Source: JACQAI01 sp035507915 (GTDB lineage: Bacteria > Pseudomonadota > Alphaproteobacteria > Elsterales > Elsteraceae). From it: a stretch of DNA of 48,601 nt. The stretch covers positions 1-48,601 of the forward strand of contig DATJNS010000466.1 in assembly GCA_035507915.1 (NCBI GenBank), in the 5' to 3' direction. Made by a program: the position numbers and the translations under genes. Every line of letters starts with the position of its first letter. The first letter of the stretch is position 1. Below the pieces are notes generated by a model. It was not told the origin of the DNA and did not search any database. It was given only the letters and a program-made list of their open reading frames with translations. Below are positions 1-9,681 of this stretch, piece by piece.

Positions 1-81
1 ATCCGGCATTTCCGGCCGCTCATGGAGGAGCGCATCAAGGCTTACCGCGCCGGCCGCGCGCCGGCGCTGGCGGCGCAATAG
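1..81 (+). CDS. nuoF: NADH-quinone oxidoreductase subunit F, 3' end only
   Basis: Only the last 26 codons and a TAG stop lie in the window. The tail starts IRHFRPLMEERIKAYRAGRA, which resembles the C-terminus of NuoF, where a helix follows the last cluster-binding region. NuoF is the FMN and NADH-binding subunit of the peripheral arm of complex I. The call rests mainly on position: nuoG follows after 25 bases in the same direction, as expected in an alphaproteobacterial nuo operon. The start and all catalytic motifs lie outside the window. Confidence 0.8.
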   Translation: MRHFRPLMEERIKAYRAGRAPALAAQ

Positions 82-106
82 CGGGGCAGGGGGGCGAGCG
101 TACGCG

Positions 107-2185
107 ATGCCGAAGCTGACCGTGAACGGCACCGAGGTCGAAGTTCCGGCAGGCACCACCGTGCTGTCGGCGTGCGAGCAGGCGGGCGCCGAGATTCCGC
201 GCTTCTGCTACCACGAGCGCCTGTCGATCGCCGGCAACTGCCGGATGTGCCTGGTCGAGATGGAGAAGTCGCCGAAGCCGATCGCGTCGTGCGCGATGCC
301 GGCGGCCGACGGCATGGTGATCCACACCGACTCGCCGATGGCCCGCAAGGCGCGCCGCGGCGTGATGGAATTCCTGCTGATCAACCACCCGCTCGACTGC
401 CCGATCTGCGACCAGGGCGGCGAATGCGACCTGCAGGACCAGTCGATGTCGTACGGCTTCGACCGCGGCCGCTACCACGAGAACAAGCGCGCGGTGCCCG
501 ACCACAATTTCGGGCCGCTGATCAAGACCTTCATGAACCGCTGCATCCACTGCACGCGGTGCATCCGCTTCGTCACCGAGGTCGCCGGCGTGCCCGAGCT
601 CGGCGCAACCGGCCGCGGCGAGCACATGGAGGTCGGCACCTACATCGAGAAGGCGCTGTCGTCCGAGCTGTCCGGCAACATCGTCGATCTCTGCCCGGTC
701 GGCGCGCTGACCTCGAAGCCCTACGCCTTCGCGGCGCGGCCGTGGGAGCTCACCAAGACGGACTCGGTCGACGTGCTCGACGCGGTCGGCTGCAACATCC
801 GGGTCGACGCGCGCGGTCCCGAGGTGTTGCGCGTGCTGCCGCGCCTGCACGAGGACATCAACGAGGAGTGGATCTCCGACAAGACCCGGCACGCCTGCGA
901 CGGGCTGCGCCGCCAGCGGCTCGATCGGCCCTACGTGCGACGCGACGGCAAGCTGCAGGCGGCGACGTGGCGCGAGGCGTTCGACGCCATCGCGGCACGT
1001 CTCAAGGGCCTGGCGCCCGCGCGCATCGCGGCGATCACGGGCGACCTCGTCGACGCCGAGGCGGTGCTCGCGCTCAAGGACCTGATGGGTGGGCTCGGCG
1101 TCGCCAATCTCGACTGCCGCCAGGACGGCGCCAAGATCGGCGGCGCGGCGCGGGCCGGCTATCTGTTCAACACCACGATCGCGGGCATCGAGCAGGCCGA
1201 CGCTTGCCTGATCGTCGGCTCGAACCCGCGCCGCGAGGCGGCGCTGATCAACGCGCGGCTGCGCAAGCGCTACCTGACCGGCGGCCTCAAGATCGCCGTC
1301 GTCGGCCCGAAGGCCAACCTGGCCTACGAGCGCGAGCACCTGGGCGAGGGGCCCGAGACCCTGGCGCAGATCGCCGGCGGCCAGCATCCCTTCATGGCGA
1401 CGCTCAAGGCCGCCAAGCATCCGATGGTGATCGTCGGCATGGGCGCGCTGGCGCGTCCCGACGGCGCGGCCGTGCTGGCGCTGGCGCGCCAGATCGCCGA
1501 AGCCGCCAACATGGTGCGCGACGACTGGAACGGCTTCAACGTGCTGCACACCGCGGCCGGCCGCGTCGGTGCGCTCGAGCTCGGCTTCCTGCCGGGCGCG
1601 GGTGGGCGCGACGTCGCTGGCATCCTCGCGGGCGCCGAGCGCGGCGAGATCGAGCTGGTCTACCTCCTGGGCGCCGACGAGCTCGACACGGGCCGCCTCG
1701 GCAAGGCGTTCGTGGTCTATCAGGGCCACCACGGCGATCGCGGCGCGCACCGCGCCGACGTGATCCTGCCGGGTGCGGCCTACACCGAGAAGCACGGCAC
1801 CTACGTCAACACCGAGGGCCGCGTGCAGCGCGGCTTCCCGGGGGCCTTCCCGCCCGGCGACGCACGCGAGGATTGGAAGATCTTGCGCGCGCTGGCGCAG
1901 CACCTCGCCGTCGCGCTGCCCTACGATACCCTGGGTCAGCTGCGCGCACGCCTCGCGCAGGTCGCGCCCAGCTTCGCCAAGCTCGACGTCGCCCAGCCGG
2001 GCGCATGGGGCGCGTTCGGCCAGGCCGGTCCGACCGATCCGGCGCCGTTCGTCTCGCCGGTCGAGAACTTCTACATGACCGACCCGATCAGCCGGGCGTC
2101 CGAAACGATGGCGAAGTGCACCGAGCTCTTCGTCTACGGCCGCCAGCCGACGGACGAGCAGGAACGGACCGGCACCTATGGCTGA
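107..2185 (+). CDS. nuoG: NADH-quinone oxidoreductase subunit G
   Basis: Iron-sulfur subunit of the complex I peripheral arm, passing electrons from NuoF/NuoE towards NuoI. The 692-residue protein has an N-terminal 2Fe-2S ferredoxin domain (Cys34, Cys45, Cys48, Cys62), then the His94-Cys98-Cys101-Cys107 ligand set of one 4Fe-4S cluster and Cys146, Cys149, Cys152 and Cys196 of a second. The remainder is the molybdopterin-oxidoreductase-like domain, without catalytic function in complex I. I see no extra four-cysteine N7 motif of the E. coli type, as is usual in alphaproteobacteria. The ATG at 107 is chosen because the ferredoxin domain begins at once (MPKLTVNGTEVEVP). The end overlaps the nuoH start by 8 bases, which suggests translational coupling. 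Confidence 0.97.
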   Translation: MPKLTVNGTEVEVPAGTTVLSACEQAGAEIPRFCYHERLSIAGNCRMCLVEMEKSPKPIASCAMPAADGMVIHTDSPMARKARRGVMEFLLINHPLDCPICDQGGECDLQDQSMSYGFDRGRYHENKRAVPDHNFGPLIKTFMNRCIHCTRCIRFVTEVAGVPELGATGRGEHMEVGTYIEKALSSELSGNIVDLCPVGALTSKPYAFAARPWELTKTDSVDVLDAVGCNIRVDARGPEVLRVLPRLHEDINEEWISDKTRHACDGLRRQRLDRPYVRRDGKLQAATWREAFDAIAARLKGLAPARIAAITGDLVDAEAVLALKDLMGGLGVANLDCRQDGAKIGGAARAGYLFNTTIAGIEQADACLIVGSNPRREAALINARLRKRYLTGGLKIAVVGPKANLAYEREHLGEGPETLAQIAGGQHPFMATLKAAKHPMVIVGMGALARPDGAAVLALARQIAEAANMVRDDWNGFNVLHTAAGRVGALELGFLPGAGGRDVAGILAGAERGEIELVYLLGADELDTGRLGKAFVVYQGHHGDRGAHRADVILPGAAYTEKHGTYVNTEGRVQRGFPGAFPPGDAREDWKILRALAQHLAVALPYDTLGQLRARLAQVAPSFAKLDVAQPGAWGAFGQAGPTDPAPFVSPVENFYMTDPISRASETMAKCTELFVYGRQPTDEQERTGTYG

Positions 2186-3260
2186 GTTCCTCGATATCTG
2201 CCTGGGCTTCGTGGGTATCCATCTCCCTCAGCCCGTCCTGATCGTCGGCGGCAGCGTCATCGGCATTGTCGTGATCATCGTGCCGCTCCTGCTCGCGGTC
2301 GCCTATCTGACCTACGCCGAGCGCAAGGTGCTGGCGCTGATGCAGCTGCGCAAGGGACCGAACGTCGTCGGCCCGTTCGGATTGCTGCAGCCGATCGCCG
2401 ACGGCCTCAAGCTCCTGACCAAGGAGACCATCATCCCGGCGGGCGCCAACCGGGTGCTGTTCGTCGCCGCGCCGATGCTGACCTTCGTGCTCGCGATGAT
2501 CGCCTGGGCCGTCATCCCGATCGATCCGGGCGTCGTGCTGTCGAACATCAATGTCGGCATCCTCTATCTGTTCGCGATCTCCTCGCTCGGGGTCTACGGC
2601 ATCATCGTCGCCGGCTGGGCGTCGAACTCGAAATACGCCTTCCTGGGCGCGCTGCGCTCGGCGGCCCAGATGGTGTCCTACGAGGTCTCGATCGGCTTCG
2701 TGATCATCACCGTGCTGCTGTGCGTCGGCTCGCTCAATCTGCAGGACATCGTGCTGGCCCAGAGCCACGGCTGGTTCGGGATCCCGTGGCTGCCCGGCTG
2801 GTTCGTGTTCGGGCCGCTGCTGCCCATGTTCGTGATCTTCTTCATCTCGGGCCTGGCCGAGACCAACCGGTCGCCGTTCGACCTGGTCGAGGGCGAGTCG
2901 GAGCTGGTCGGCGGCTACTTCGTCGAGTACTCCTCGATGACGTTCGCGCTGTTCTATCTCGGCGAATACGCCAACATGATCCTGATCAGCGCGACCACCT
3001 CGATCCTGTTCCTGGGCGGCTGGCTGCCGCCGCTCAACATCCCGCCGTTCACCTGGGTTCCCGGCCCGATCTGGTTCGCGCTCAAGATCGCCGCGCTGCT
3101 GTTCGGGTTCCTGTGGGTCCGCGCGACCTTCCCGCGCTTCCGCTACGACCAGCTCATGCGCCTCGGTTGGAAGGTGTTCCTGCCGTTCTCGCTGCTGTGG
3201 GTCGTGGTGATCGCCGGCGGGCTGGTCGCGTTCGGCTGGCTGCCCGCACGGCCGGTCTAG
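2178..3260 (+). CDS. nuoH: NADH-quinone oxidoreductase subunit H
   Basis: Membrane subunit joining the peripheral and membrane arms of complex I and forming most of the quinone channel. The 360-residue protein is strongly hydrophobic, with about eight membrane segments. It carries family hallmarks: LMQLRKGPNVVGPFGLLQP after the first helix and AETNRSPFDLVEGESELVGG in the large charged loop near residues 230-250. Length matches the family. The ATG overlaps the end of nuoG by 8 bases, and nuoI follows after 15 bases. Confidence 0.97.
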   Translation: MAEFLDICLGFVGIHLPQPVLIVGGSVIGIVVIIVPLLLAVAYLTYAERKVLALMQLRKGPNVVGPFGLLQPIADGLKLLTKETIIPAGANRVLFVAAPMLTFVLAMIAWAVIPIDPGVVLSNINVGILYLFAISSLGVYGIIVAGWASNSKYAFLGALRSAAQMVSYEVSIGFVIITVLLCVGSLNLQDIVLAQSHGWFGIPWLPGWFVFGPLLPMFVIFFISGLAETNRSPFDLVEGESELVGGYFVEYSSMTFALFYLGEYANMILISATTSILFLGGWLPPLNIPPFTWVPGPIWFALKIAALLFGFLWVRATFPRFRYDQLMRLGWKVFLPFSLLWVVVIAGGLVAFGWLPARPV

Positions 3261-3275
3261 CGAGAGGACATCGTC

Positions 3276-3764
3276 ATGGCGTTTCTCGACCGCACCGCCC
3301 GAAGCCTGCTCCTGTACGAGCTGGTGTCAGGCATGGCGCTGACTTGGCGCTACATGTTTCGGCCCAAGGCGACGCTCAACTATCCCTACGAGAAGGGGCA
3401 CCTGAGCCCGCGCTTCCGCGGCGAGCATGCGCTCCGGCGCTACCCGAACGGCGAGGAGCGCTGCATCGCCTGCAAGCTGTGCGAGGCGATCTGCCCCGCG
3501 CTCGCGATCACGATCGAGGCCGAACCGCGCGCCGACGGCAGCCGGCGCACGACGCGCTACGACATCGACATGACGAAGTGCATCTATTGCGGCTTCTGCC
3601 AGGAGGCGTGCCCGGTCGACGCGATCGTCGAGGGGCCGAACTTCGAGTTCGCCACCGAAACTCGGGAAGAGCTGTTCTACAACAAGGACAAGCTGCTCGA
3701 GAACGGCGACCGCTGGGAAGCCGAGATCGCCGGCAATCTGACGGCGGACGCACCGTACCGCTGA
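3276..3764 (+). CDS. nuoI: NADH-quinone oxidoreductase subunit I
   Basis: Ferredoxin-like subunit carrying the two 4Fe-4S clusters (N6a and N6b) that hand electrons to the last cluster before quinone. The 162-residue protein has two classic CxxCxxCxxxC motifs: Cys63, Cys66, Cys69 and Cys73, then Cys102, Cys105, Cys108 and Cys112. The amphipathic N-terminal helix (about residues 8-30) probably docks on the membrane arm. A purine-rich ribosome site (GAGAGGA) lies just upstream of the ATG. It sits between nuoH and nuoJ as expected. Confidence 0.97.
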   Translation: MAFLDRTARSLLLYELVSGMALTWRYMFRPKATLNYPYEKGHLSPRFRGEHALRRYPNGEERCIACKLCEAICPALAITIEAEPRADGSRRTTRYDIDMTKCIYCGFCQEACPVDAIVEGPNFEFATETREELFYNKDKLLENGDRWEAEIAGNLTADAPYR

Positions 3765-3823
3765 CGTTGACGTGACGTTGTGAGCTTCAGGGGCATTCCG
3801 CTCGAACAACGAGAAACGGAAGA

Positions 3824-4441
3824 ATGATCATCCAAGCGCTCGCCTTCTACGTCTTCGCTGCGGTGTGCATCGGCTCCGGCATCATGGTGATCTCGGCGCG
3901 CAACCCCGTGCACTCGGTCCTGTTCCTGATCCTCGCCTTCTTCAACGCGGCCGGCCTGTTCGTGCTGATGGGCGCCGAATTCCTGGCGATGATCCTCGTC
4001 GTCGTCTATGTCGGCGCGGTCGCGGTGCTGTTCCTGTTCGTCGTCATGATGCTCGACATCGACTTCCTCGAGCTGCGCCGCGGCGTGCTGCAGTACCTGC
4101 CGATCGGCGTCACGATCGGGCTCATCCTGCTAATCGAGCTGATCTTCTTCGCGGCGTCGATCTGGCAGATCGCGCCGGAGGCGGCGAATGCGCTCGGCGC
4201 GCCGACCCCGCCGACCGCCGAGGCGTCCAACACGGCGGCGCTCGGCCAGTTGATCTACACCGACTACATCCTGCTGTTCCAGACCGCCGGCCTGATCCTG
4301 CTGGTCGCCATGGTGGGCGCGATCGTGCTGACCCTGCGGGCGCGCGAGGGCGTGCGCCGCCAGGTGATCGGTCGGCAGATCGGGCGCCGCCGCGAGCTCA
4401 GCGTCGAGATCCGCAAGGTCCCGACGCGCGGAGGCGTGTGA
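3824..4441 (+). CDS. nuoJ: NADH-quinone oxidoreductase subunit J
   Basis: Small membrane subunit of complex I, between the quinone module and the antiporter-like subunits. The 205 residues hold about five membrane segments, including the conserved third helix around MILVVVYVGAVAVLFLFVVM, whose bulge is linked to coupling. The charged tail after the last helix is somewhat long. The 59-base gap from nuoI is the largest inside the nuo block; I see no terminator in it. The TGA stop shares its last base with the nuoK ATG (TGATG). Confidence 0.95.
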   Translation: MIIQALAFYVFAAVCIGSGIMVISARNPVHSVLFLILAFFNAAGLFVLMGAEFLAMILVVVYVGAVAVLFLFVVMMLDIDFLELRRGVLQYLPIGVTIGLILLIELIFFAASIWQIAPEAANALGAPTPPTAEASNTAALGQLIYTDYILLFQTAGLILLVAMVGAIVLTLRAREGVRRQVIGRQIGRRRELSVEIRKVPTRGGV

Positions 4442-4749
4442 TGATGATCGGCCTCGGCCACTACCTGACGGTCGCCGCGATCCTGTTCACGCTGGGGATC
4501 TTCGGCATCTTCCTCAACCGCCGGAACGTCATCATCATCCTGATGTCGATCGAGCTGATCCTGCTCGCCGTCAACCTCAACTTCGTCGCCTTCTCGACCT
4601 TCCTGCACGACATGGTCGGCCAGCTGTTCGCCATGTTCGTGCTGACCGTCGCGGCGGCCGAGGCGGCGATCGGGCTCGCCATCCTGGTGGTCTACTTCCG
4701 GAACCGCGGCACCATCGCGGTCGAGGACATCAATCAGATGAAAGGTTGA
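4441..4749 (+). CDS. nuoK: NADH-quinone oxidoreductase subunit K
   Basis: Small proton-translocating membrane subunit of complex I. It has 102 residues if translation begins at the ATG overlapping the nuoJ stop, or 101 from the next in-frame ATG at 4444, which is closer to the usual family start. Three membrane helices are visible, with membrane-buried glutamates Glu38 in MSIELILLAVNLNF and Glu74 in AAAEAAIGLAI, matching E. coli Glu36 and Glu72. It runs straight into nuoL. Confidence 0.95.
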   Translation: MMIGLGHYLTVAAILFTLGIFGIFLNRRNVIIILMSIELILLAVNLNFVAFSTFLHDMVGQLFAMFVLTVAAAEAAIGLAILVVYFRNRGTIAVEDINQMKG

Positions 4750-4754
4750 CGGCC

Positions 4755-6686
4755 GTGTACGCTGCGATCGTCTTTCTGCCGCTCGCCGGCGCGATCATCG
4801 CGGGCTTGTTCGGCCGCCTCATCGGCGACCGCGCCTCCCAGCTGGTGACCTGCGGCGCGATGGCGCTCGCGGCCGCGCTCGGCATCGTGCTCTTCGTCGA
4901 CGTGGCGCTCGGCGGCGCCAACCGCACCGTCGACCTGTCGAACTGGATCTCGTCGGGCTCGTTCGAGGTCGCCTGGGCGCTGCGCTTCGACACGCTGTCG
5001 GCCGTGATGGTCTCGATGGTGGCGCTGGTCTCGGCCTGCATCCACGTCTACTCGATCGGCTACATGAGCCACGATCCGTCGATCCCGCGGTTCATGTCCT
5101 ACCTCAGCCTGTTCACCTTCTCGATGCTGATGCTGGTGACGTCGGACAACTTCGTGCAGCTGTTCTTCGGCTGGGAAGGCGTCGGGCTGTGCTCCTACCT
5201 GCTGATCGGATTTTGGTACGATCGGCCGTCGGCCAACGCGGCGGCGATCAAGGCCTTCGTGGTCAACCGGATCGGCGATTTCAGCTTCGCGCTCGGCATC
5301 TTCTTCGTCTTCAAGCTCTACGACGCCGTCGGCTTCGACACCGTGTTCGCCGCGACGCCGGAGAAGGTCAACATCTACGACCACTTCCTCGGCTACGACG
5401 TCCACGCGCTCACCGCCGTCTGCATCCTCTTGTTCATCGGCGCGATGGGCAAATCGGCGCAGATCGGCCTGCACACCTGGCTGCCCGACGCCATGGAGGG
5501 CCCGACCCCGGTGTCGGCGCTGATCCACGCCGCCACCATGGTGACCGCGGGCGTCTTCATGGTGTGCCGCCTGTCGCCGATGTTCGAGTTCGCGCCGGAC
5601 GCGCTCGCGGTCGTCACCGTGGTGGGCGCGACCACCGCGATCTTCGCCGCGACCATCGGCCTGGTGCAGCCCGACATCAAGCGCGTGATCGCGTACTCGA
5701 CCTGCAGCCAGCTCGGCTACATGTTCTTCGCCGCCGGCGTGTCGGCTTACGGCGCGGCGATGTTCCACCTGATCACCCACGCCTTCTTCAAGGCGCTGCT
5801 GTTCCTCGGCTCGGGCTCGGTGATCCACGCCATGTCCGGCGAGCAGGACATGTTCAAGATGGGCGGGCTCGGGCGCCACATCAAAATCACCTACGTCGTG
5901 ATGTGGATCGGCAGCCTGGCGCTCGGCGGCGTGCCGCCGTTCGCCGGCTTCTGGTCGAAGGACACCATGCTGGACGCCGCGCTGCTGTCCGGCAGCTCGG
6001 TCGGGCTCTACGCCTACTGGCTCGGCGTCGCGGCGGCGATCCTGACCGCGTTCTACTCCTGGCGCCTGCTGTTCCTGACCTTCCATGGCAAGCCGCGCGC
6101 CGACCACCACACGATGGAGCACGTGCACGAGTCGCCGCCCGTCATGATGGTGCCGCTCTACATCCTGTCGGTCGGCGCGATCGTCGCCGGAGGGCTCGGG
6201 TTTCACTATTTCGTGGGCGAGGGCCATACCGAGTTCTGGCGCGACTCGCTGTTCGTGCTGCCGGAGCACGACGTGCTCTCGAAGATGGGCGGCGAGTGGC
6301 CGGATTTCATCGGCCTGCCGACCATCGTCGCGGTGATCGGCATCGTCGCCGCCTACGTCGCCTATATCCGCCTGCCTGACCTGCCGAGCCGGTTCGCGGC
6401 GACCTTCCGCACGCTCTACCTGTTCCTGCTGAACAAGTGGTACTTCGACGAGATCTACGACGCCGTGTTCGTGCGGCCGGCGCTGTTCATCGGGCGCGGC
6501 CTGTGGCGCACCGGCGACGGCGCGATCATCGACGGGCTCGGACCCGACGGCATCGCGACCACCGCGCGCAACCTGGCGCGCTGGGTCAGCGCGCGGCAGA
6601 CCGGCTACGTCTACCACTACGCCTTCGCGATGCTGATCGGCGTCGTCGTGATCATGAGCTGGTACCTCTACCGGCGGATCGGGTGA
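4755..6686 (+). CDS. nuoL: NADH-quinone oxidoreductase subunit L
   Basis: Distal antiporter-like subunit of complex I, with a long lateral helix over the membrane arm. I prefer the GTG at 4755, giving 643 residues that begin MYAAIVFLPLAGAIIAG as in relatives; AAAGG lies at a good distance in the nuoK tail. A TTG at 4746 is in frame and would add three residues. Proton-channel residues are present: Glu141 in FFGWEGVGLCSYLL and Lys233 in GAMGKSAQIGLHTWLPDAM. About 16 membrane segments can be traced. The C-terminal part after residue 500 carries the lateral helix. Confidence 0.96.
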   Translation: MYAAIVFLPLAGAIIAGLFGRLIGDRASQLVTCGAMALAAALGIVLFVDVALGGANRTVDLSNWISSGSFEVAWALRFDTLSAVMVSMVALVSACIHVYSIGYMSHDPSIPRFMSYLSLFTFSMLMLVTSDNFVQLFFGWEGVGLCSYLLIGFWYDRPSANAAAIKAFVVNRIGDFSFALGIFFVFKLYDAVGFDTVFAATPEKVNIYDHFLGYDVHALTAVCILLFIGAMGKSAQIGLHTWLPDAMEGPTPVSALIHAATMVTAGVFMVCRLSPMFEFAPDALAVVTVVGATTAIFAATIGLVQPDIKRVIAYSTCSQLGYMFFAAGVSAYGAAMFHLITHAFFKALLFLGSGSVIHAMSGEQDMFKMGGLGRHIKITYVVMWIGSLALGGVPPFAGFWSKDTMLDAALLSGSSVGLYAYWLGVAAAILTAFYSWRLLFLTFHGKPRADHHTMEHVHESPPVMMVPLYILSVGAIVAGGLGFHYFVGEGHTEFWRDSLFVLPEHDVLSKMGGEWPDFIGLPTIVAVIGIVAAYVAYIRLPDLPSRFAATFRTLYLFLLNKWYFDEIYDAVFVRPALFIGRGLWRTGDGAIIDGLGPDGIATTARNLARWVSARQTGYVYHYAFAMLIGVVVIMSWYLYRRIG

Positions 6687-6691
6687 GCGCC

Positions 6692-8218
6692 ATGGCCGAC
6701 ATTCCGATCCTCGCGATCGTCACCTTTCTGCCGCTGGTCGGCGCGCTCCTGATCGTGATCCAGCGCGGCGCCGCCGAGCTGGTCGCGCAGCAGGCGCGCA
6801 TGATCGCGCTGTGGACCACCGGCATCACGTTCCTCGTGTCGCTGCTGCTGTGGCTCGACTTCGACAGCTCGACCGCGCATTTCCAGTTCGAGGAGCGCGT
6901 CGAGTGGATCCCGAGCTTCCACATCACCTATCACGCCGGCATCGACGGCATCTCGATGTTCTTCGTGCTGCTGTCGACCCTGCTGACGCCGATCTGCGTG
7001 CTGGCGAGCTGGGACGCCATCCACCACCGCGTCAAGGAGTACATGGTCGCCTTCCTGATCCTCGAGACCATGATGGTCGGCATGTTCTGCGCGCTCGATT
7101 TCATCACCTTCTACATCTTCTTCGAGGGCGTCCTGATCCCGATGTTCCTGATCATCGGGGTGTGGGGCCACGACCGGCGGGTGTACGCCGCGTTCAAGTT
7201 CTTCCTCTACACCTTGACGGGCTCGGTCCTGATGCTGCTCGCCATCCTGGCGATCTACCTGCAGGCCGGTGTGACCGACATCCCGACCCTGATGACCACC
7301 AAGCTGCCGCCCGAGCTGCAGCGCTGGCTGTGGCTCGCCTTCCTCGCTTCGTTCGCCGTCAAGGTGCCGATGTGGCCGGTGCACACCTGGCTGCCCGACG
7401 CCCACGTCGAGGCGCCGACGGCAGGCTCCGTGATCCTCGCCGGCGTGCTGTTGAAGATGGGCGGCTACGGCTTCCTGCGCTTCTCGATCCCGATGCTGCC
7501 CGACGCCAGCCAGTTCTTCACGCCGCTGATCTTCGCGCTGAGCGCCATCGCGATCATCTACACGTCCCTGGTCGCGCTCGCCCAGGACAACATGAAGAAG
7601 CTGATCGCCTACTCGTCGGTCGCCCACATGGGCATCGTCACGATGGGCACGTTCACCCTCAACCAGCAGGGCGTGCAGGGCGCGATCTTCCAGATGCTGA
7701 GCCACGGCATCGTGTCGGCCGCGCTGTTCCTGTGCGTCGGCGTGGTCTACGACCGCATGCACACCCTGATGATCGACCGCTACGGCGGCCTGGTGCACCG
7801 GATGCCGGTCTATGCCTTCGTCTTCCTGCTCTTCACGCTGGCGAGCATCGGCCTGCCGGGCACCAGCGGCTTCGTCGGCGAGCTGTTGTCGCTGGTCGGC
7901 GCGTTCCAGGTCAGCACCTGGGTGGCGTTCCTCGCCACCACCGGGGTCATCCTCGGCGCCGCCTACATGCTGTGGCTCTACCGCCGGGTGATCTACGGCG
8001 CGCTGGTCAAGGAGGACCTGAAGACGATCTTCGATCTCAGGCCGCGCGAGATCGCGGTGTTCGCGCCGCTGGTCGTGCTGGCGTTGTGGATGGGCATCTA
8101 TCCGGCGTCGTTCCTCGGACCGATGAGCGCCTCGGTCGCCAACCTGGTCGAGCAGTACGAGAACGCGGTGAGCTCGCGCACCCTGCCGGCGCCGCCGGTC
8201 GCCGTGGCGGAGCGCTGA
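6692..8218 (+). CDS. nuoM: NADH-quinone oxidoreductase subunit M
   Basis: Second antiporter-like proton-pumping subunit of complex I, 508 residues with about 14 membrane helices. Key residues are Glu145 in FEGVLIPMFLIIG and Lys224 in FAVKVPMWPVHTWLPDAH, matching E. coli Glu144 and Lys234. A GTG at 6683 overlapping the nuoL stop is in frame, but the ATG at 6692 gives the usual family start. nuoN begins 3 bases after the stop. Confidence 0.97.
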   Translation: MADIPILAIVTFLPLVGALLIVIQRGAAELVAQQARMIALWTTGITFLVSLLLWLDFDSSTAHFQFEERVEWIPSFHITYHAGIDGISMFFVLLSTLLTPICVLASWDAIHHRVKEYMVAFLILETMMVGMFCALDFITFYIFFEGVLIPMFLIIGVWGHDRRVYAAFKFFLYTLTGSVLMLLAILAIYLQAGVTDIPTLMTTKLPPELQRWLWLAFLASFAVKVPMWPVHTWLPDAHVEAPTAGSVILAGVLLKMGGYGFLRFSIPMLPDASQFFTPLIFALSAIAIIYTSLVALAQDNMKKLIAYSSVAHMGIVTMGTFTLNQQGVQGAIFQMLSHGIVSAALFLCVGVVYDRMHTLMIDRYGGLVHRMPVYAFVFLLFTLASIGLPGTSGFVGELLSLVGAFQVSTWVAFLATTGVILGAAYMLWLYRRVIYGALVKEDLKTIFDLRPREIAVFAPLVVLALWMGIYPASFLGPMSASVANLVEQYENAVSSRTLPAPPVAVAER

Positions 8219-8221
8219 GCC

Positions 8222-9673
8222 ATGCCGGGAACCTTCGCGCTCAATCTCAGCGTCGCCTTGCCGGAGCTCGTCCTGGCGGCGAGCGGCCTCGTCCTCCTGC
8301 TGCTCGGCGTGCTCATGGGCGAGCGTTCGTTCCGCCCGGTCAGCTGGGCGGCATTCGGCGCCCTCGGCCTGACATTCGTCATCGTCGTCTGGTGGGGCTA
8401 CGGCGACTCGGTGATCGCGTTCGGCGGCCTGTTCCGCGCCGACGCCTTCGGCGTGTTCATGAAGGGGCTGGTGCTGATCGGCTCGATGACCGCGATCGTG
8501 CTCAGCCTCGACTATCTCGAGCGCGAGCACGTCGCCCGCTTCGAGTTCCCGGTGCTGGTCATGTTCGCCACGGTGGGCATGATGCTCATGGTCTCGGCGA
8601 ACGACCTCATGACGCTCTATCTCGGCCTCGAGCTGCAGAGCCTCGCGCTCTACGTCGTCGCCGCGATCCGGCGTGACAGCACCAAGTCGACCGAGGCCGG
8701 CCTCAAGTACTTCGTTCTGGGCGCGCTGTCCTCCGGCATGCTGCTCTACGGCGCCTCGCTGCTCTACGGCTTCTCGGGCACCACCGATTTCGACGGCATC
8801 GCCCAGGCCTTCGGCCAGCAGCAGAGCCCGCCGGTCGGCGTGATCTTCGGCCTCGTGTTCCTGATCGCCGGGCTCGCCTTCAAGGTCGCGGCGGTGCCGT
8901 TCCACATGTGGACCCCCGATGTCTATGAGGGTTCGCCCACGCCGGTGACCGCGTTCTTCGCCGCGGCGCCCAAGGTGGCGGCGATCTCGCTGTTCATCCG
9001 GGTGCTGATCGGTCCGTTCGGCGACCTCGTCGCGCAATGGCAGCAGGTCATCGTGGTGATCTCGGTCGCCTCGATGCTGGTCGGCTCGCTGGCGGCGATC
9101 TGGCAGACCAGCTTCAAGCGGATGCTCGCCTACAGCTCGATCGGCCACATGGGCTACGCGCTGATCGGGCTCGCCACCGGCACCGAAGCCGGCGTCACCG
9201 GAATCGTGATCTACATGGCGATCTACGTGGTGATGAGCCTCGGCACGTTCGCCTGTGTCATCGCCATGCGCGAGCGCGGCGTCTCGGTCGAGACGATCGA
9301 GGAGCTCGCCGGGCTGGCGCAGACCCGGCCCGCGATGGCGCTGGCGCTCGCGGTCTTCATGTTCTCGATGGCGGGCATCCCGCCGCTCGCCGGCTTCTTC
9401 GGCAAGCTCTACGTCTTCCTCGCCGCCATCGACGCGCACCTCTACACCTTGGCCGTGATCGGCGTGCTGACCAGCGTGATCGGCGCCTACTACTACCTGC
9501 GGGTCGTCAAGGTGATGTATTTCGACCAGCCGTCGGTGAGCATCGATCCGATGAGCCGCGGCGTCGCGGTGGTGGCCGGGCTCACCACGGCGCTGATCCT
9601 GCTGTTCTTCATCTGGCCGTCGGCGGTGGTGTCCGGCGCGGCGGGCGCGGCGGCGGCGCTGTTCTCCGGCTGA
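8222..9673 (+). CDS. nuoN: NADH-quinone oxidoreductase subunit N
   Basis: Third antiporter-like subunit of complex I and last gene of the nuo block. The 483-residue membrane protein carries Glu137 in LGLELQSLALYVVAA and Lys221 in GLAFKVAAVPFHMWTPDVY, equivalent to the pumping residues of NuoL and NuoM. A further conserved segment, SSIGHMGYALIGLA, lies in the second half. birA follows after 8 bases, so the block probably continues into the cofactor genes as one transcript. Confidence 0.97.
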   Translation: MPGTFALNLSVALPELVLAASGLVLLLLGVLMGERSFRPVSWAAFGALGLTFVIVVWWGYGDSVIAFGGLFRADAFGVFMKGLVLIGSMTAIVLSLDYLEREHVARFEFPVLVMFATVGMMLMVSANDLMTLYLGLELQSLALYVVAAIRRDSTKSTEAGLKYFVLGALSSGMLLYGASLLYGFSGTTDFDGIAQAFGQQQSPPVGVIFGLVFLIAGLAFKVAAVPFHMWTPDVYEGSPTPVTAFFAAAPKVAAISLFIRVLIGPFGDLVAQWQQVIVVISVASMLVGSLAAIWQTSFKRMLAYSSIGHMGYALIGLATGTEAGVTGIVIYMAIYVVMSLGTFACVIAMRERGVSVETIEELAGLAQTRPAMALALAVFMFSMAGIPPLAGFFGKLYVFLAAIDAHLYTLAVIGVLTSVIGAYYYLRVVKVMYFDQPSVSIDPMSRGVAVVAGLTTALILLFFIWPSAVVSGAAGAAAALFSG

Positions 9674-9681
9674 GTGCCCGC

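Noticed and set aside
6668..9439. Open minus-strand frame of 923 codons opposite nuoM and nuoN
   Set aside because: Same cause; its composition is that of a shadow frame and both plus-strand genes are certain.
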